NCBI GenBank assembly: GCA_002839435.1
Contig: PGYA01000002.1
Span: forward strand, 1 to 64,000
Length of the DNA stretch: 64,000 nucleotides
Origin: Candidatus Riflebacteria bacterium HGW-Riflebacteria-2
GTDB taxonomy: Bacteria; Muiribacteriota; Ozemobacteria; Ozemobacterales; Ozemobacteraceae
Reading direction: 5' to 3'
A program made the position numbers and the translations under genes. The notes under the pieces are model-generated. The model was not told the origin of the DNA. It was given only the letters and a program-made list of their open reading frames with translations, and made no database searches. Shown here piece by piece: positions 26,758-34,019 of this stretch (position 1 is its first letter; the number at the start of each line of letters is the position of its first letter).

Positions 26758-26794
26758 ACCGGCGTGTACACCCTGTGCCGCCGGTCTTTTTTTT
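26758..26794 (+). terminator. Rho-independent terminator of the stress-like operon
   Basis: ACCGGCG pairs with CGCCGGT around a 14-base loop and is followed by CTTTTTTTT. It lies just after the BON-domain gene. Confidence 0.88.
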
Positions 26795-26825
26795 GCCAAA
26801 AATCCGGCAGGCTTTGAGCCAGGCT

Positions 26826-28451
26826 TCAGTCGTTACCAGGTGGTTTATCCGGTAGCACTGGCGAGCCCTTACTATCCGTAGTCTTATTCGAAGCCGGCGC
26901 GGTCAAATGCCCGGCAGGCAAATGTGGTGGCGGCACTGGAGTTGGCTTGACTGCCAGTTCGGCCTGAGTGGCCAATTCTTCCGGTGTGACAGGTGGAACG
27001 GTGGCCGGTGCTGGTGCGGGTACGGGTGCTGGTGCTGTTACTGGCGCTGGCGCGGGTGCTGATGAGGCTGTTGGTGCGGATGCCGTTGCTGGCGCGGGCG
27101 CTGATACTGGTGCTGGTGCTGGTGCTGGTGCTGGTGCTGGTGCTGGTGCTGGTGCTGGTGCTGGTGCTGGTGCTGGCGCTGATATTGGCGCTGATACTGG
27201 CGCGGGCGCTGATACTGGTGCTGGTGCGGGTGCTGGTGATTGCTCCGGGATTTGTGTCGTTTGCGCAATGATAGTTGGCTGAGGAAGCGGTGTCGGCGGA
27301 GGTTCTGGCGTTGGTTGTGGAGCTATCGATGGTTGCGGCACCGTAGCTGGTTGAGGTTCTGGTGTTGGTTGAGGAACCGGTGTTGGTTGAGGAATCGTAG
27401 CTGGTTGAGTTTCTGGCGTTGGCAATGGAACTGTGGTTGGCTGCGGAATCGTATTTGGTTTAGGAACCGGTATTGGTTGAGGAACCGGTGTTGGCTGCGG
27501 AATCGTAGTTGGTTGAGGTTCTGGCGTTGGTAATGGAACTGTGGTTGGCTGCGGAATCGTAGTTGGTGGCGGCACCGGCGTTGGCTGAGAAACCAGAAAA
27601 ATTTGCTGAACCGGAGCTGGCTGAGACACTGGAGCTGGGGCTTGTTGAGGAGCCAGGACTTTTGGCGGAGCCATTTCTGGTTGTGGGGCAGGAGTTGTCT
27701 GGGGTTCTCTCTCAGGTTGCGGTTCTTTAGCTGGCTCCGGGCTATGGGCCGGGCGAGGTTCATGAGTTGGATCGGGTTTGTGAGTCGGCTTAGGTTTATG
27801 GGTTGGATGGGGTTTCCGAGTTGAATGAGGCTTGTGGCCCGAATGAACTTTATGGGTTGAATGGGGTTTCTCTGAAGGCTTTGAAGACGTTATGAATTGC
27901 TGAATCAAGACAGGTTGAGGAGCCGCAGACGTTTCAGGCGAGATCTCTGCTTTCGAGCTTGCAGGGGCCGGTGAAAGATCTGCCTCGCGAGTGCTTTGCA
28001 TTAGATCGCCATCCGAAGGTATTTCTTTGAACTCACGCCGGCTCCAGACGTTTTTGAATTCCACCCGATTATTGTTTTTATCAAGATACTTTACGCAAAT
28101 CGAATAAAGCAGCTTATAGAAGTCACCGATCAGATCGGGCGCATCACGGTAGCAGTTGGCAATTTTTTCGAAAGTAGCGCCTGCTTCTGTTGCGACAGCC
28201 TGCTTCTGCACTTTGCTGGAAATACAATCTGCCAGCTTTTTCCCGGACATAACCTCTTGCAATTTAGGATGTTTATCGCCTAGATACTCAGATGAAGCTT
28301 TGACCAGTCTTTTGAACAACCCGGCAAAATGCTTCTCAAGCTCCATATTGCCTGCGTCTTCATAAGATTTGAACTGGGATTCATCCATAAACCCCAGCAA
28401 CCGAAAATATACCTTGATGACAAGATCGATTTCCTGTCGCATGTCTTCCAT
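26826..28451 (-). CDS. Pro/Ala-rich low-complexity protein
   Basis: A 541-residue protein. The start was set at the ATG at 28451, with GGAGGGG seven bases upstream; an ATG six codons earlier lacks one. Residues 1-145 are helical and unremarkable (conserved-looking, Cys at several positions) with no recognised family and no signal peptide. From about 190 on it is repeat only: H-S-T-H-K-P-H-P-T-H-K-P type repeats, then P-x-P-T-P-V-P-Q-P-T-T-I-P units, then a long Ala-Pro run, ending with a short P-G-rich tail. Similar tails form extended spacers in cell-wall-spanning or TonB-like proteins; no such role can be shown. Reading frames on the other strand in this region are by-products of the repeats. 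Confidence 0.75.
   Translation of the reverse strand: MEDMRQEIDLVIKVYFRLLGFMDESQFKSYEDAGNMELEKHFAGLFKRLVKASSEYLGDKHPKLQEVMSGKKLADCISSKVQKQAVATEAGATFEKIANCYRDAPDLIGDFYKLLYSICVKYLDKNNNRVEFKNVWSRREFKEIPSDGDLMQSTREADLSPAPASSKAEISPETSAAPQPVLIQQFITSSKPSEKPHSTHKVHSGHKPHSTRKPHPTHKPKPTHKPDPTHEPRPAHSPEPAKEPQPEREPQTTPAPQPEMAPPKVLAPQQAPAPVSQPAPVQQIFLVSQPTPVPPPTTIPQPTTVPLPTPEPQPTTIPQPTPVPQPIPVPKPNTIPQPTTVPLPTPETQPATIPQPTPVPQPTPEPQPATVPQPSIAPQPTPEPPPTPLPQPTIIAQTTQIPEQSPAPAPAPVSAPAPVSAPISAPAPAPAPAPAPAPAPAPAPAPAPVSAPAPATASAPTASSAPAPAPVTAPAPVPAPAPATVPPVTPEELATQAELAVKPTPVPPPHLPAGHLTAPASNKTTDSKGSPVLPDKPPGND
27109..27174. repeat. Eleven perfect GGTGCT hexanucleotide repeats
   Basis: On the plus strand GGTGCT is repeated 11 times without interruption; imperfect copies extend further on both sides to about 27000-27240. 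Read on the minus strand it encodes an Ala-Pro run in the low-complexity protein. The unit is a multiple of three, so length changes by slippage would keep the frame. Confidence 0.95.
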
Positions 28452-28641
28452 ATAACCCCTCCTGCTCACAATTTCCTCTATGCAACAGGCGATAGTCGCT
28501 CTAAAATTCGCTGTTGATAGTCCTATCCATTTTTACATGAACTACGAAGCAGAAAAATCCTCCTTATTCGCTGCTAATTTAGTCACTAATAACGATTGTA
28601 AGATAACCTTCTGCTGTATATTCAGATTTGCAGTCGGCTGA

Positions 28642-29724
28642 CTATTCAGCTGCAGCTTTCTTTTTTTGAGAATCAATGAAGTTATCTTGCCCCGGGATAG
28701 CTTCGGGGCCAAGAAAAACGGCCAGCCAGAGAGTATCTGAATTGTTCTCGCAGGCAAATTTAATGGTCATCGTCAGCGGTATACACAAAACCATACCAAC
28801 CGGCCCAAGCAGATTGCCCCAGAAAACGAGAGAGAGAAAAACAACCAGGGTAGATAAGCCAAACTTCTTGCCAGTAACCATTGTTTCAACAATGTTGCCA
28901 AGAATAATATTTATCGCAACACAACCGCCGGTAGCCAGCAGAGCGCCTTCAATCCCGAATTGGACCAGTGCAATCAGACTCACCGGAATAACGGCAACGA
29001 TCGAACCAACATTTGGTACATAGTTAAACAGAAATGCCAGAAAGCCCCAGAGAATGGCGAAATCAACGTCGATCAGCGTCAGCCAGAGCCCTACCAGCAA
29101 TCCTGTTAACAAGCTGAAAATTGTATGGACTACCACATAGCGCTCCATTTCCCCGATAAATTTTGTAAATTGTGGAAACACTTGTCGGGGATCGCCGAGA
29201 ACCGCGCGAAGCTTGGCAGGGAAACCGGATACTTCAAGTAAAATCAAAGCAACAATGAACAGAATCAGTATGATATCTGAAAGGGCGGACCACAAGCGCG
29301 AAACCAGGTTGGCGGTAAGTCCCATCAATGCTGATGGATTGGCAATGCCCAGCAGAACTTTGTCAATACCATGAACGCCGTTACCAGCCAGCCAGGCCTG
29401 GAACACCGTGATCTGAATTTGCAGACGATCCTGATAGGCAGGCAACTCTGTGATAAAGTTATTGATTGCGGCACCTACAAACACACCGAGACCCACAAGA
29501 ACAACAAACATGCCCAGCATTACCAGAATTACGGCAATGAAGACGGGAACGCGTTTGCGCTCGAGCCATAGTACAGGCGGCGTGCCGAGTATTGCAAAAA
29601 ACACGGCAATGAGAACCGAAGCCAGAATCGAATGCGCCTGATTGATAGCCTGAAGAATTATCAATAGCGCGGCCGCACCGATAAGCAAACGGAATCCGCG
29701 GTCAAAACCGCTTTCAACGTTCAT
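28642..29724 (-). CDS. AI-2E family transporter (PerM/TqsA-like)
   Basis: A 360-residue polytopic inner-membrane protein, the family's normal length. Hydrophobic segments cluster at about 10-30, 35-50, 60-90, 150-175, 205-235, 240-275 and 300-335. Between the first four and the later helices lies the typical amphipathic region, with the P-x-x-x-x-x-L-x-x-Q family pattern. The C-terminal half holds the P-N-V-G-S-I-V-A segment characteristic of AI-2E_transport proteins, and G-N-x-V-x-T-M-V-T-G-K-K-F-G-L-S. Members export autoinducer-2 (TqsA), act as Na/H antiporters, or are uncharacterised; the substrate is unknown here. GGGAGG lies 12 bases before the ATG. Confidence 0.92.
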   Translation of the reverse strand: MNVESGFDRGFRLLIGAAALLIILQAINQAHSILASVLIAVFFAILGTPPVLWLERKRVPVFIAVILVMLGMFVVLVGLGVFVGAAINNFITELPAYQDRLQIQITVFQAWLAGNGVHGIDKVLLGIANPSALMGLTANLVSRLWSALSDIILILFIVALILLEVSGFPAKLRAVLGDPRQVFPQFTKFIGEMERYVVVHTIFSLLTGLLVGLWLTLIDVDFAILWGFLAFLFNYVPNVGSIVAVIPVSLIALVQFGIEGALLATGGCVAINIILGNIVETMVTGKKFGLSTLVVFLSLVFWGNLLGPVGMVLCIPLTMTIKFACENNSDTLWLAVFLGPEAIPGQDNFIDSQKKKAAAE

Positions 29725-29794
29725 GATGCAGCAGAACCTCCCTCGACTTTAGCTGTGGCATGTATCTCAGTTTAGCAATCAGCAACCTGCCTAG

Positions 29795-30037
29795 TTCACT
29801 GTCACATAAGAGTTCAAGAATTCAATCCGTGGTATACCGCTTATGCCGGGCTTTCGGCAGAATCTCATTCGCTACAACTCTTACCAGGCGTAAGTATTAT
29901 TGAATAGCGATATCTCTGCGTCAAAGGTGCCTGGCTCGAAGTTTCCGCGAATGAGAAACCTGCCTGCGCCCTTGTATGATTTTTTACCAAATGTAAATTA
30001 TTAACCAATCGACCTTATAATTCAAATGTGACAGAGG
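29795..30037. mobile_element. MITE-like structured element, copy 2
   Basis: A 243-bp relative of the element at 24800-25091. Its ends read TTCACTGTCACAT and, on the other strand, CCTCTGTCACAT. CCTAG at 29790-29794 and 30038-30042 is the probable target duplication. Arms 29848-29872 and 29947-29971 pair over GGGC, GGCAG and TCTCATTCGC. The hairpin 29880-29894 (CTTAC/GTAAG) shows CAGGC in its loop, complementary to GCCTGG at 29929-29934. The paired bases differ from those of copy 1 while pairing is kept. No protein is encoded; the element fills the gap between the AI-2E gene and the stop of the next gene. Confidence 0.8.
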
Positions 30038-30038
30038 C

Positions 30039-30596
30039 CTAGGCGGATTCCTGTGCGTCATTCTGCGCGAAGAGTTTCAGGATATTTTTAGCGCTGGTTA
30101 CTTCTGTAGCATTGCCATGTACGATAACGATAAAACGATCACCCCTGACCGCTACTTCGTAACGCTCTATTGAGTCAGAAGGAATTCCGATATTGTAAAA
30201 TCCAGCTCCGAGGGCGCTTAAACCGCCAACCACAACAGCCCCCTCCAGGGCTCCGATCATCGCGGTGACAAAGGTGCCACCAACCAGAACCGGGCCAATT
30301 CCTGGAATCAGAAAAAACCCTGATCCCTGCAGGAGTCCCCAGACGCCTCCCCAGAATGCGCCCATTTTTCCCCAGCTGGAGATCTTGGCTCCAGAAGTGT
30401 AATAGGCGCAGACACGTTCTTCTGAGGTGTTCTCTTTGCCGACGATAGAGCATTTGCTCAGATCGATGCCATTTTGCTGAAGCCTCTGTACCGCCCGCTC
30501 AGCTTCCAGATGAGTATCAAGAACGGCGACTACGCTATATTCTTCGGGCTGCTCGCGCGTCTTGTAAACCTCTACCACACGATAAATTTTATTCAT
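30039..30596 (-). CDS. General stress protein 17M-like membrane-associated protein
   Basis: A 185-residue protein starting at the second in-frame Met (30596), preceded by AAAGGAA; a longer frame adds 17 basic residues. Residues 17-60 carry S-V-V-A-V-L-D-T-H-L-E-A-E-R-A-V-Q-R-L, an N-terminal fold of the GS17M/YflT type. Residues 80-150 form a Gly-rich hydrophobic region (F-W-G-G-V-W-G-L-L, then L-I-P-G-I-G-P-V-L-V-G-G), as in DUF1269-like proteins, probably inserted in the membrane. The last 45 residues repeat an alpha/beta ferredoxin-like pattern (Y-E-V-A-V-R-G-D-R-F-I-V-I-V-H-G). The function of the family is unknown but members are often stress induced. Its TAG stop overlaps the target duplication of the adjacent mobile element. 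Confidence 0.75.
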   Translation of the reverse strand: MNKIYRVVEVYKTREQPEEYSVVAVLDTHLEAERAVQRLQQNGIDLSKCSIVGKENTSEERVCAYYTSGAKISSWGKMGAFWGGVWGLLQGSGFFLIPGIGPVLVGGTFVTAMIGALEGAVVVGGLSALGAGFYNIGIPSDSIERYEVAVRGDRFIVIVHGNATEVTSAKNILKLFAQNDAQESA

Positions 30597-30870
30597 ACTG
30601 ATTTTGCGTTCCTTTCTTCCTCGGGTAAAAAACGGGCAAATTCTCATTAATGCAGTGTTCTCATATCAAAATAACCTGCCTCTGCGAGAGTAGAAATGGT
30701 GAGTTCTGCTTATTTTTATGGATGCATTACAGGATTTCCCCGACATGTGGCGTCTGTAATAATGATTTCAATCCAGGAATCTGGTACCTGAATTGATTTT
30801 GCACTCTGCGTTGCGATCGATGACAGGACCAGGGGAAACACGCCACTCTTGGCGCATATAAGGAGAAATC

Positions 30871-32199
30871 ATGTTCCATAGATCTTTTAAAACTCTGTTT
30901 TTTTTGTCAGTCGTTCTTTCTTTTACAGTCGCATCCTTCGCCGATCCCCTGATCGGACAGCTTCTGGAAGAAGCAATGGCTGCCCGCAACAGCGAAAGCG
31001 TTGCGGACGTTTCAGACAAGTTCATAAGCGCCGCCAATGCGGCCGAAAGCTATCAACAGAGATCGAATGTTCTTTTCATCTTCTCTGACTACCTTATGGA
31101 CAAGCAGGAATGGGAAAAAACCAAACTGGTACAATATCGAATAATCGAGTATGGTAGCCCGACAAGCCAGGCCAGTGCTTATTACAATCTTATCAGGGCC
31201 AACCTTGAACTCAACAAGATTGACGACGCAAGAATTGCGGCCGTTCAACTGAATGCCTGCCCGGCGGGTGAATCTATGCGCGCGCATGCCCGCAGCATGA
31301 AAGAACTGGCCCCTAACAGTATTCACGCCAGAATCGCGGACCTGCTGGCAGAGACAGCATTGAACCCCCGCCTTGCCGATTCGCCACAAATGCCGACACA
31401 ACTGCCATCATTGGCGCCAAGCGAAGAGTCTTCGCAAAATGCAGATGTCCCCAGCGAAACGCAGCCATTACCTGAGACGAAAGCGCCGGAGTCAGACTAT
31501 TCTCAACAATATTCAGTGCTGATTGGCGGCTGGAATAGTGCATTACGGGGCAATCTCGACTCACAGGGGATGTCTCTTGATTTCGGCGGCGACCTTTCAT
31601 CAGACAGGGAAACTTCAGTTGCTATAGCTGCTGAGTATTCGCCAAACTCGAAAAACAAATTTAAAGCTACCTATGTCAATTTTTCATTCAACGGAACATT
31701 GAATAAAACATTTGTACACAGTGGCAAAACCTATAACCCGGGCGCCGAATTTCGTCTGCGCAGCAAGTTCATCGATCTTGAAGGTTTCAGAGAAATGCGA
31801 CAGCGCTCAAGAGTGACCTTCGGAGTACTCTACGGAATCATGCTTACCGACTCAGACCTCGAGATAGCCCAAAATATTCCGGGAGTTCGCCAGATTACCA
31901 ACTGGGAAAGCCGTTTTGGCTATCCATATCTGGGAGTTGCGGCGAGGTCGAATCATGGCGGCAGTTTTGGCTGGGAAGCCTCCGGCAAATTTTTTGTCTG
32001 GAACGGCGATGGGCGTTACCGTACCCACGATCTTGAATTCAAACTTCTGTTCGGTCAGGGTTCAAGAAAAATATCTTCAAACAGAAAATTCTGGGGCTAC
32101 CTGGGTTACCGAGATTTCTGCTGGGATGGCGACTTTGACGAAGACAAGATTGAATTGCGCTTTTCTGGACCGATTCTCGGCATAGAATTCTTTTTCTGA
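30871..32199 (+). CDS. Exported TPR plus outer-membrane barrel protein
   Basis: A 442-residue protein with AAGGAG before the ATG. A signal peptide ends near residue 24 (S-F-A-D). About 30-150 form TPR-like helical pairs (A-S-A-Y-Y-N-L-I-R-A-N-L-E-L-N). A Pro/Ser/Glu linker spans 165-205. The C-terminal 230 residues alternate polar and aromatic residues in beta-strand style and end in G-I-E-F-F-F, the C-terminal Phe signature of Bam-inserted outer-membrane barrels. No named family is recognised. It is the first gene of the plus-strand envelope cluster. Confidence 0.7.
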   Translation: MFHRSFKTLFFLSVVLSFTVASFADPLIGQLLEEAMAARNSESVADVSDKFISAANAAESYQQRSNVLFIFSDYLMDKQEWEKTKLVQYRIIEYGSPTSQASAYYNLIRANLELNKIDDARIAAVQLNACPAGESMRAHARSMKELAPNSIHARIADLLAETALNPRLADSPQMPTQLPSLAPSEESSQNADVPSETQPLPETKAPESDYSQQYSVLIGGWNSALRGNLDSQGMSLDFGGDLSSDRETSVAIAAEYSPNSKNKFKATYVNFSFNGTLNKTFVHSGKTYNPGAEFRLRSKFIDLEGFREMRQRSRVTFGVLYGIMLTDSDLEIAQNIPGVRQITNWESRFGYPYLGVAARSNHGGSFGWEASGKFFVWNGDGRYRTHDLEFKLLFGQGSRKISSNRKFWGYLGYRDFCWDGDFDEDKIELRFSGPILGIEFFF

Positions 32200-32469
32200 G
32201 CGATAGCCGGAATGATTATAAATCACTAATTTGTCAGCTATTTCTGAGGATTTTCCTGCGGTTATATTCAGGCTAGATTGAGTGAATTGTATAAAAATAA
32301 TTAGAAATGCGAGAGGAGCGTAATTCTTACAGCTAGTTCGGTGCGAGATCGAACCAGGGCTCGTTCCCGAATACTTGGTAATGGAAATCGACATTACGGG
32401 CTGATCAGAAAGAGGGTGATAAATGGGCAGAATGAGAATTTACGAGTCATTTAATCAGAGGGAGTTTCT
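32200..32469. other. Intergenic leader with small hairpins
   Basis: 270 bases without a gene. A hairpin GTTCG...CGAAC sits near 32337-32355. It is followed by a stretch with AATGGAAATCGACATT symmetry near 32384. No tRNA or recognised riboswitch could be built here. Confidence 0.3.
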
Positions 32470-32676
32470 GTGAAAAAGTCAAAAATCCTTGGCGTCATAT
32501 TGATTGTGGCCGGCGTTATAGCACTTGTATACGGTAATTTTTCGTATACCCGGGAGACACATGAAGCCAAAATAGGCCCGGTTGAGCTCACAGTAAAAGA
32601 CAAGGAGAATGTCGAGGTTCCAACCTGGGCCGGCATAGCATCGATAGTTGCTGGTAGCGTGCTGTTGCTTCTGTGA
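32470..32676 (+). CDS. Small two-helix membrane protein
   Basis: A 68-residue protein beginning with GTG at 32470, six bases after AGGGAG. Two hydrophobic segments (about 6-24 and 52-68) flank a polar 28-residue loop with Y-T-R-E-T-H-E-A-K-I-G-P-V-E-L-T. This resembles a widespread short uncharacterised membrane family (pattern: Y-G-x-F-S-Y-T-R-E-x, then G-P-x-E). Function unknown. It lies alone between the barrel protein and the zinc-ribbon gene. Confidence 0.75.
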   Translation: MKKSKILGVILIVAGVIALVYGNFSYTRETHEAKIGPVELTVKDKENVEVPTWAGIASIVAGSVLLLL

Positions 32677-32771
32677 TGGCTGTTTAAATAACAGATGATC
32701 TGTTCAAGTTCGTCGGTTCAAAAAATACAAAGTGGTGAAAAAATATCACCAGAAAATATCAGGAGAAACAA

Positions 32772-33422
32772 ATGAAACAGAGTTTAATGGGATTAATAGT
32801 TCTGAGTGTGGTCTTACTGTCGGTTTTCTTCACGGGCAGCGCAGCCTGGGCAATCAAAAACGTTTGCCCGGATTGTAATTTTTTGCTGGAAGACATGGAA
32901 CGCACAACATGTCCGAACTGTGGGAAAATCATTAACAAGTGCCTGATCTGCGGCACAGTAAACCCGATCAAAAATGACAATTGCTCAGCATGTAACGCCA
33001 GTCTGGCTGAGTCGAGAGTAATGCGGACAATCGACAAGGATGTTCGTGAAGAACTGAGACTTGGTGAGTCGGATCGCGCACAAATCGAGGTTGAACTTGG
33101 TCAGATCAAAGACAAGATTGAAAAGGGCGAGTTGACACCTGAGCTTGCTTCAAGACAAGTCGAATTACTGACCAAGATGGACTGGTGGTCAAAAGCAAAC
33201 ATTAAAGCTATTGAATTTGCCGCAAAATTTCCTGAGGCAGATCAAAGTGTTCTGGTTAAGAGATGCAGAGTCAAGTCTCTGAGACAGCTTGGCTTTCTTG
33301 CCATGGAAGATGACGAGTATGTCATTGCCAACGAATATTTAAAAACCGCGCTGGAACTTGATCCCAACGACAAAAAGTCGGCAAATCTTCTGAAAATATC
33401 TCAGAATGAACTTAAAAAATAA
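32772..33422 (+). CDS. Exported zinc-ribbon/TPR protein
   Basis: A 216-residue protein with a signal peptide (cleavage near A-A-W-A at about 27). The mature N-terminus has four C-x-x-C pairs (C-P-D-C, C-P-N-C, C-L-I-C, C-S-A-C) between residues 32 and 76, forming two zinc-ribbon-like modules. A helical region with a short TPR-like end follows (A-N-E-Y-L-K-T-A-L-E-L-D-P-N-D). Zinc ribbons are usually cytoplasmic, so an exported double ribbon is unusual; disulfide formation is an alternative. AGGAG precedes the ATG. Its TAA overlaps the next start (TAATG). Confidence 0.75.
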   Translation: MKQSLMGLIVLSVVLLSVFFTGSAAWAIKNVCPDCNFLLEDMERTTCPNCGKIINKCLICGTVNPIKNDNCSACNASLAESRVMRTIDKDVREELRLGESDRAQIEVELGQIKDKIEKGELTPELASRQVELLTKMDWWSKANIKAIEFAAKFPEADQSVLVKRCRVKSLRQLGFLAMEDDEYVIANEYLKTALELDPNDKKSANLLKISQNELKK

Positions 33423-33433
33423 TGGGGAAAATT

Positions 33434-33970
33434 ATGAATTTAAATATTAAAAGACTCGGTTTGAAGTGTATTGCTCTGCTTCTTGTTTTTTCACTCGTTA
33501 ACTGTACATTGCTTGAGGCCGCCAGACTGATAATTCCGCAGGGAACTCTGGTCAAAATTCGCCTGCAGCAAACACTTTCGACAAGATCGACCAAAGAAGG
33601 ACAGATAGTGCGATTTACCGTATTGGATGCTGTACGTATCGGTAGACGCAAGGTTATCGAAAAAGGCGCTTCAGTTGAGGCATACGTATCGCACGTTCGT
33701 CATCCCCAGAGATTTGGCCGTAACGCAAGTTTAAAAATAAAGTTTCTCTCTGTAACCAGCGTTAAAGGCAGAGATATCCCGGTAGAAATTGGCCAGCATG
33801 CAGCCAAAACCAATGAACAAATGGGAATGGCAGCGGGAGCCGCCGTTGGCGGAGCGCTCATATTCGGGCCAGTCGGCCTTCTTGCCGGCTTTTTTGTAAA
33901 GGGAAAAAATATCGAAATCCCAAGCGGCACCATACTTCATGTTGAAGTCGCCGAAGACACGATTTTCTGA
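33434..33970 (+). CDS. Small exported beta-rich protein (VirB10-fold-like)
   Basis: 178 residues from the ATG at 33434, which has GGGGAAAA upstream; an alternative ATG at 33422 overlaps the previous stop. The hydrophobic signal ends near A-R-L; N-C before it is a poor lipobox. The mature protein carries I-P-Q-G-T-L-V-K-I-R-L and, later, V-I-E-K-G-A-S-V, a pattern seen in VirB10/TrbI-like barrels. A Gly/Ala-rich hydrophobic hairpin (M-A-A-G-A-A-V-G-G-A-L-I-F-G-P-V-G-L-L) and I-P-S-G-T-I-L-H-V-E-V end the protein. Family is uncertain. It directly precedes the large Ig lipoprotein gene (49-base gap) and may be co-transcribed. Confidence 0.6.
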   Translation: MNLNIKRLGLKCIALLLVFSLVNCTLLEAARLIIPQGTLVKIRLQQTLSTRSTKEGQIVRFTVLDAVRIGRRKVIEKGASVEAYVSHVRHPQRFGRNASLKIKFLSVTSVKGRDIPVEIGQHAAKTNEQMGMAAGAAVGGALIFGPVGLLAGFFVKGKNIEIPSGTILHVEVAEDTIF

Positions 33971-34019
33971 CTCTTATCCGGCCTTGTGCCCTTAACAAAT
34001 GAACTAAGGAAGATTTAAT

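Noticed and set aside
26990..27540. Plus-strand reading frames of Gly-Ala, Val-Leu or Trp-Arg repeats opposite the low-complexity gene
   Set aside because: They are by-products of the hexanucleotide and Pro-rich repeats; none has a ribosome site or domain, while the minus-strand gene has both.
32330..32400. tRNA-like T-arm (GGTTCGATC on the minus strand)
   Set aside because: The stem bases around it do not pair and no acceptor or anticodon arm could be built on either strand.
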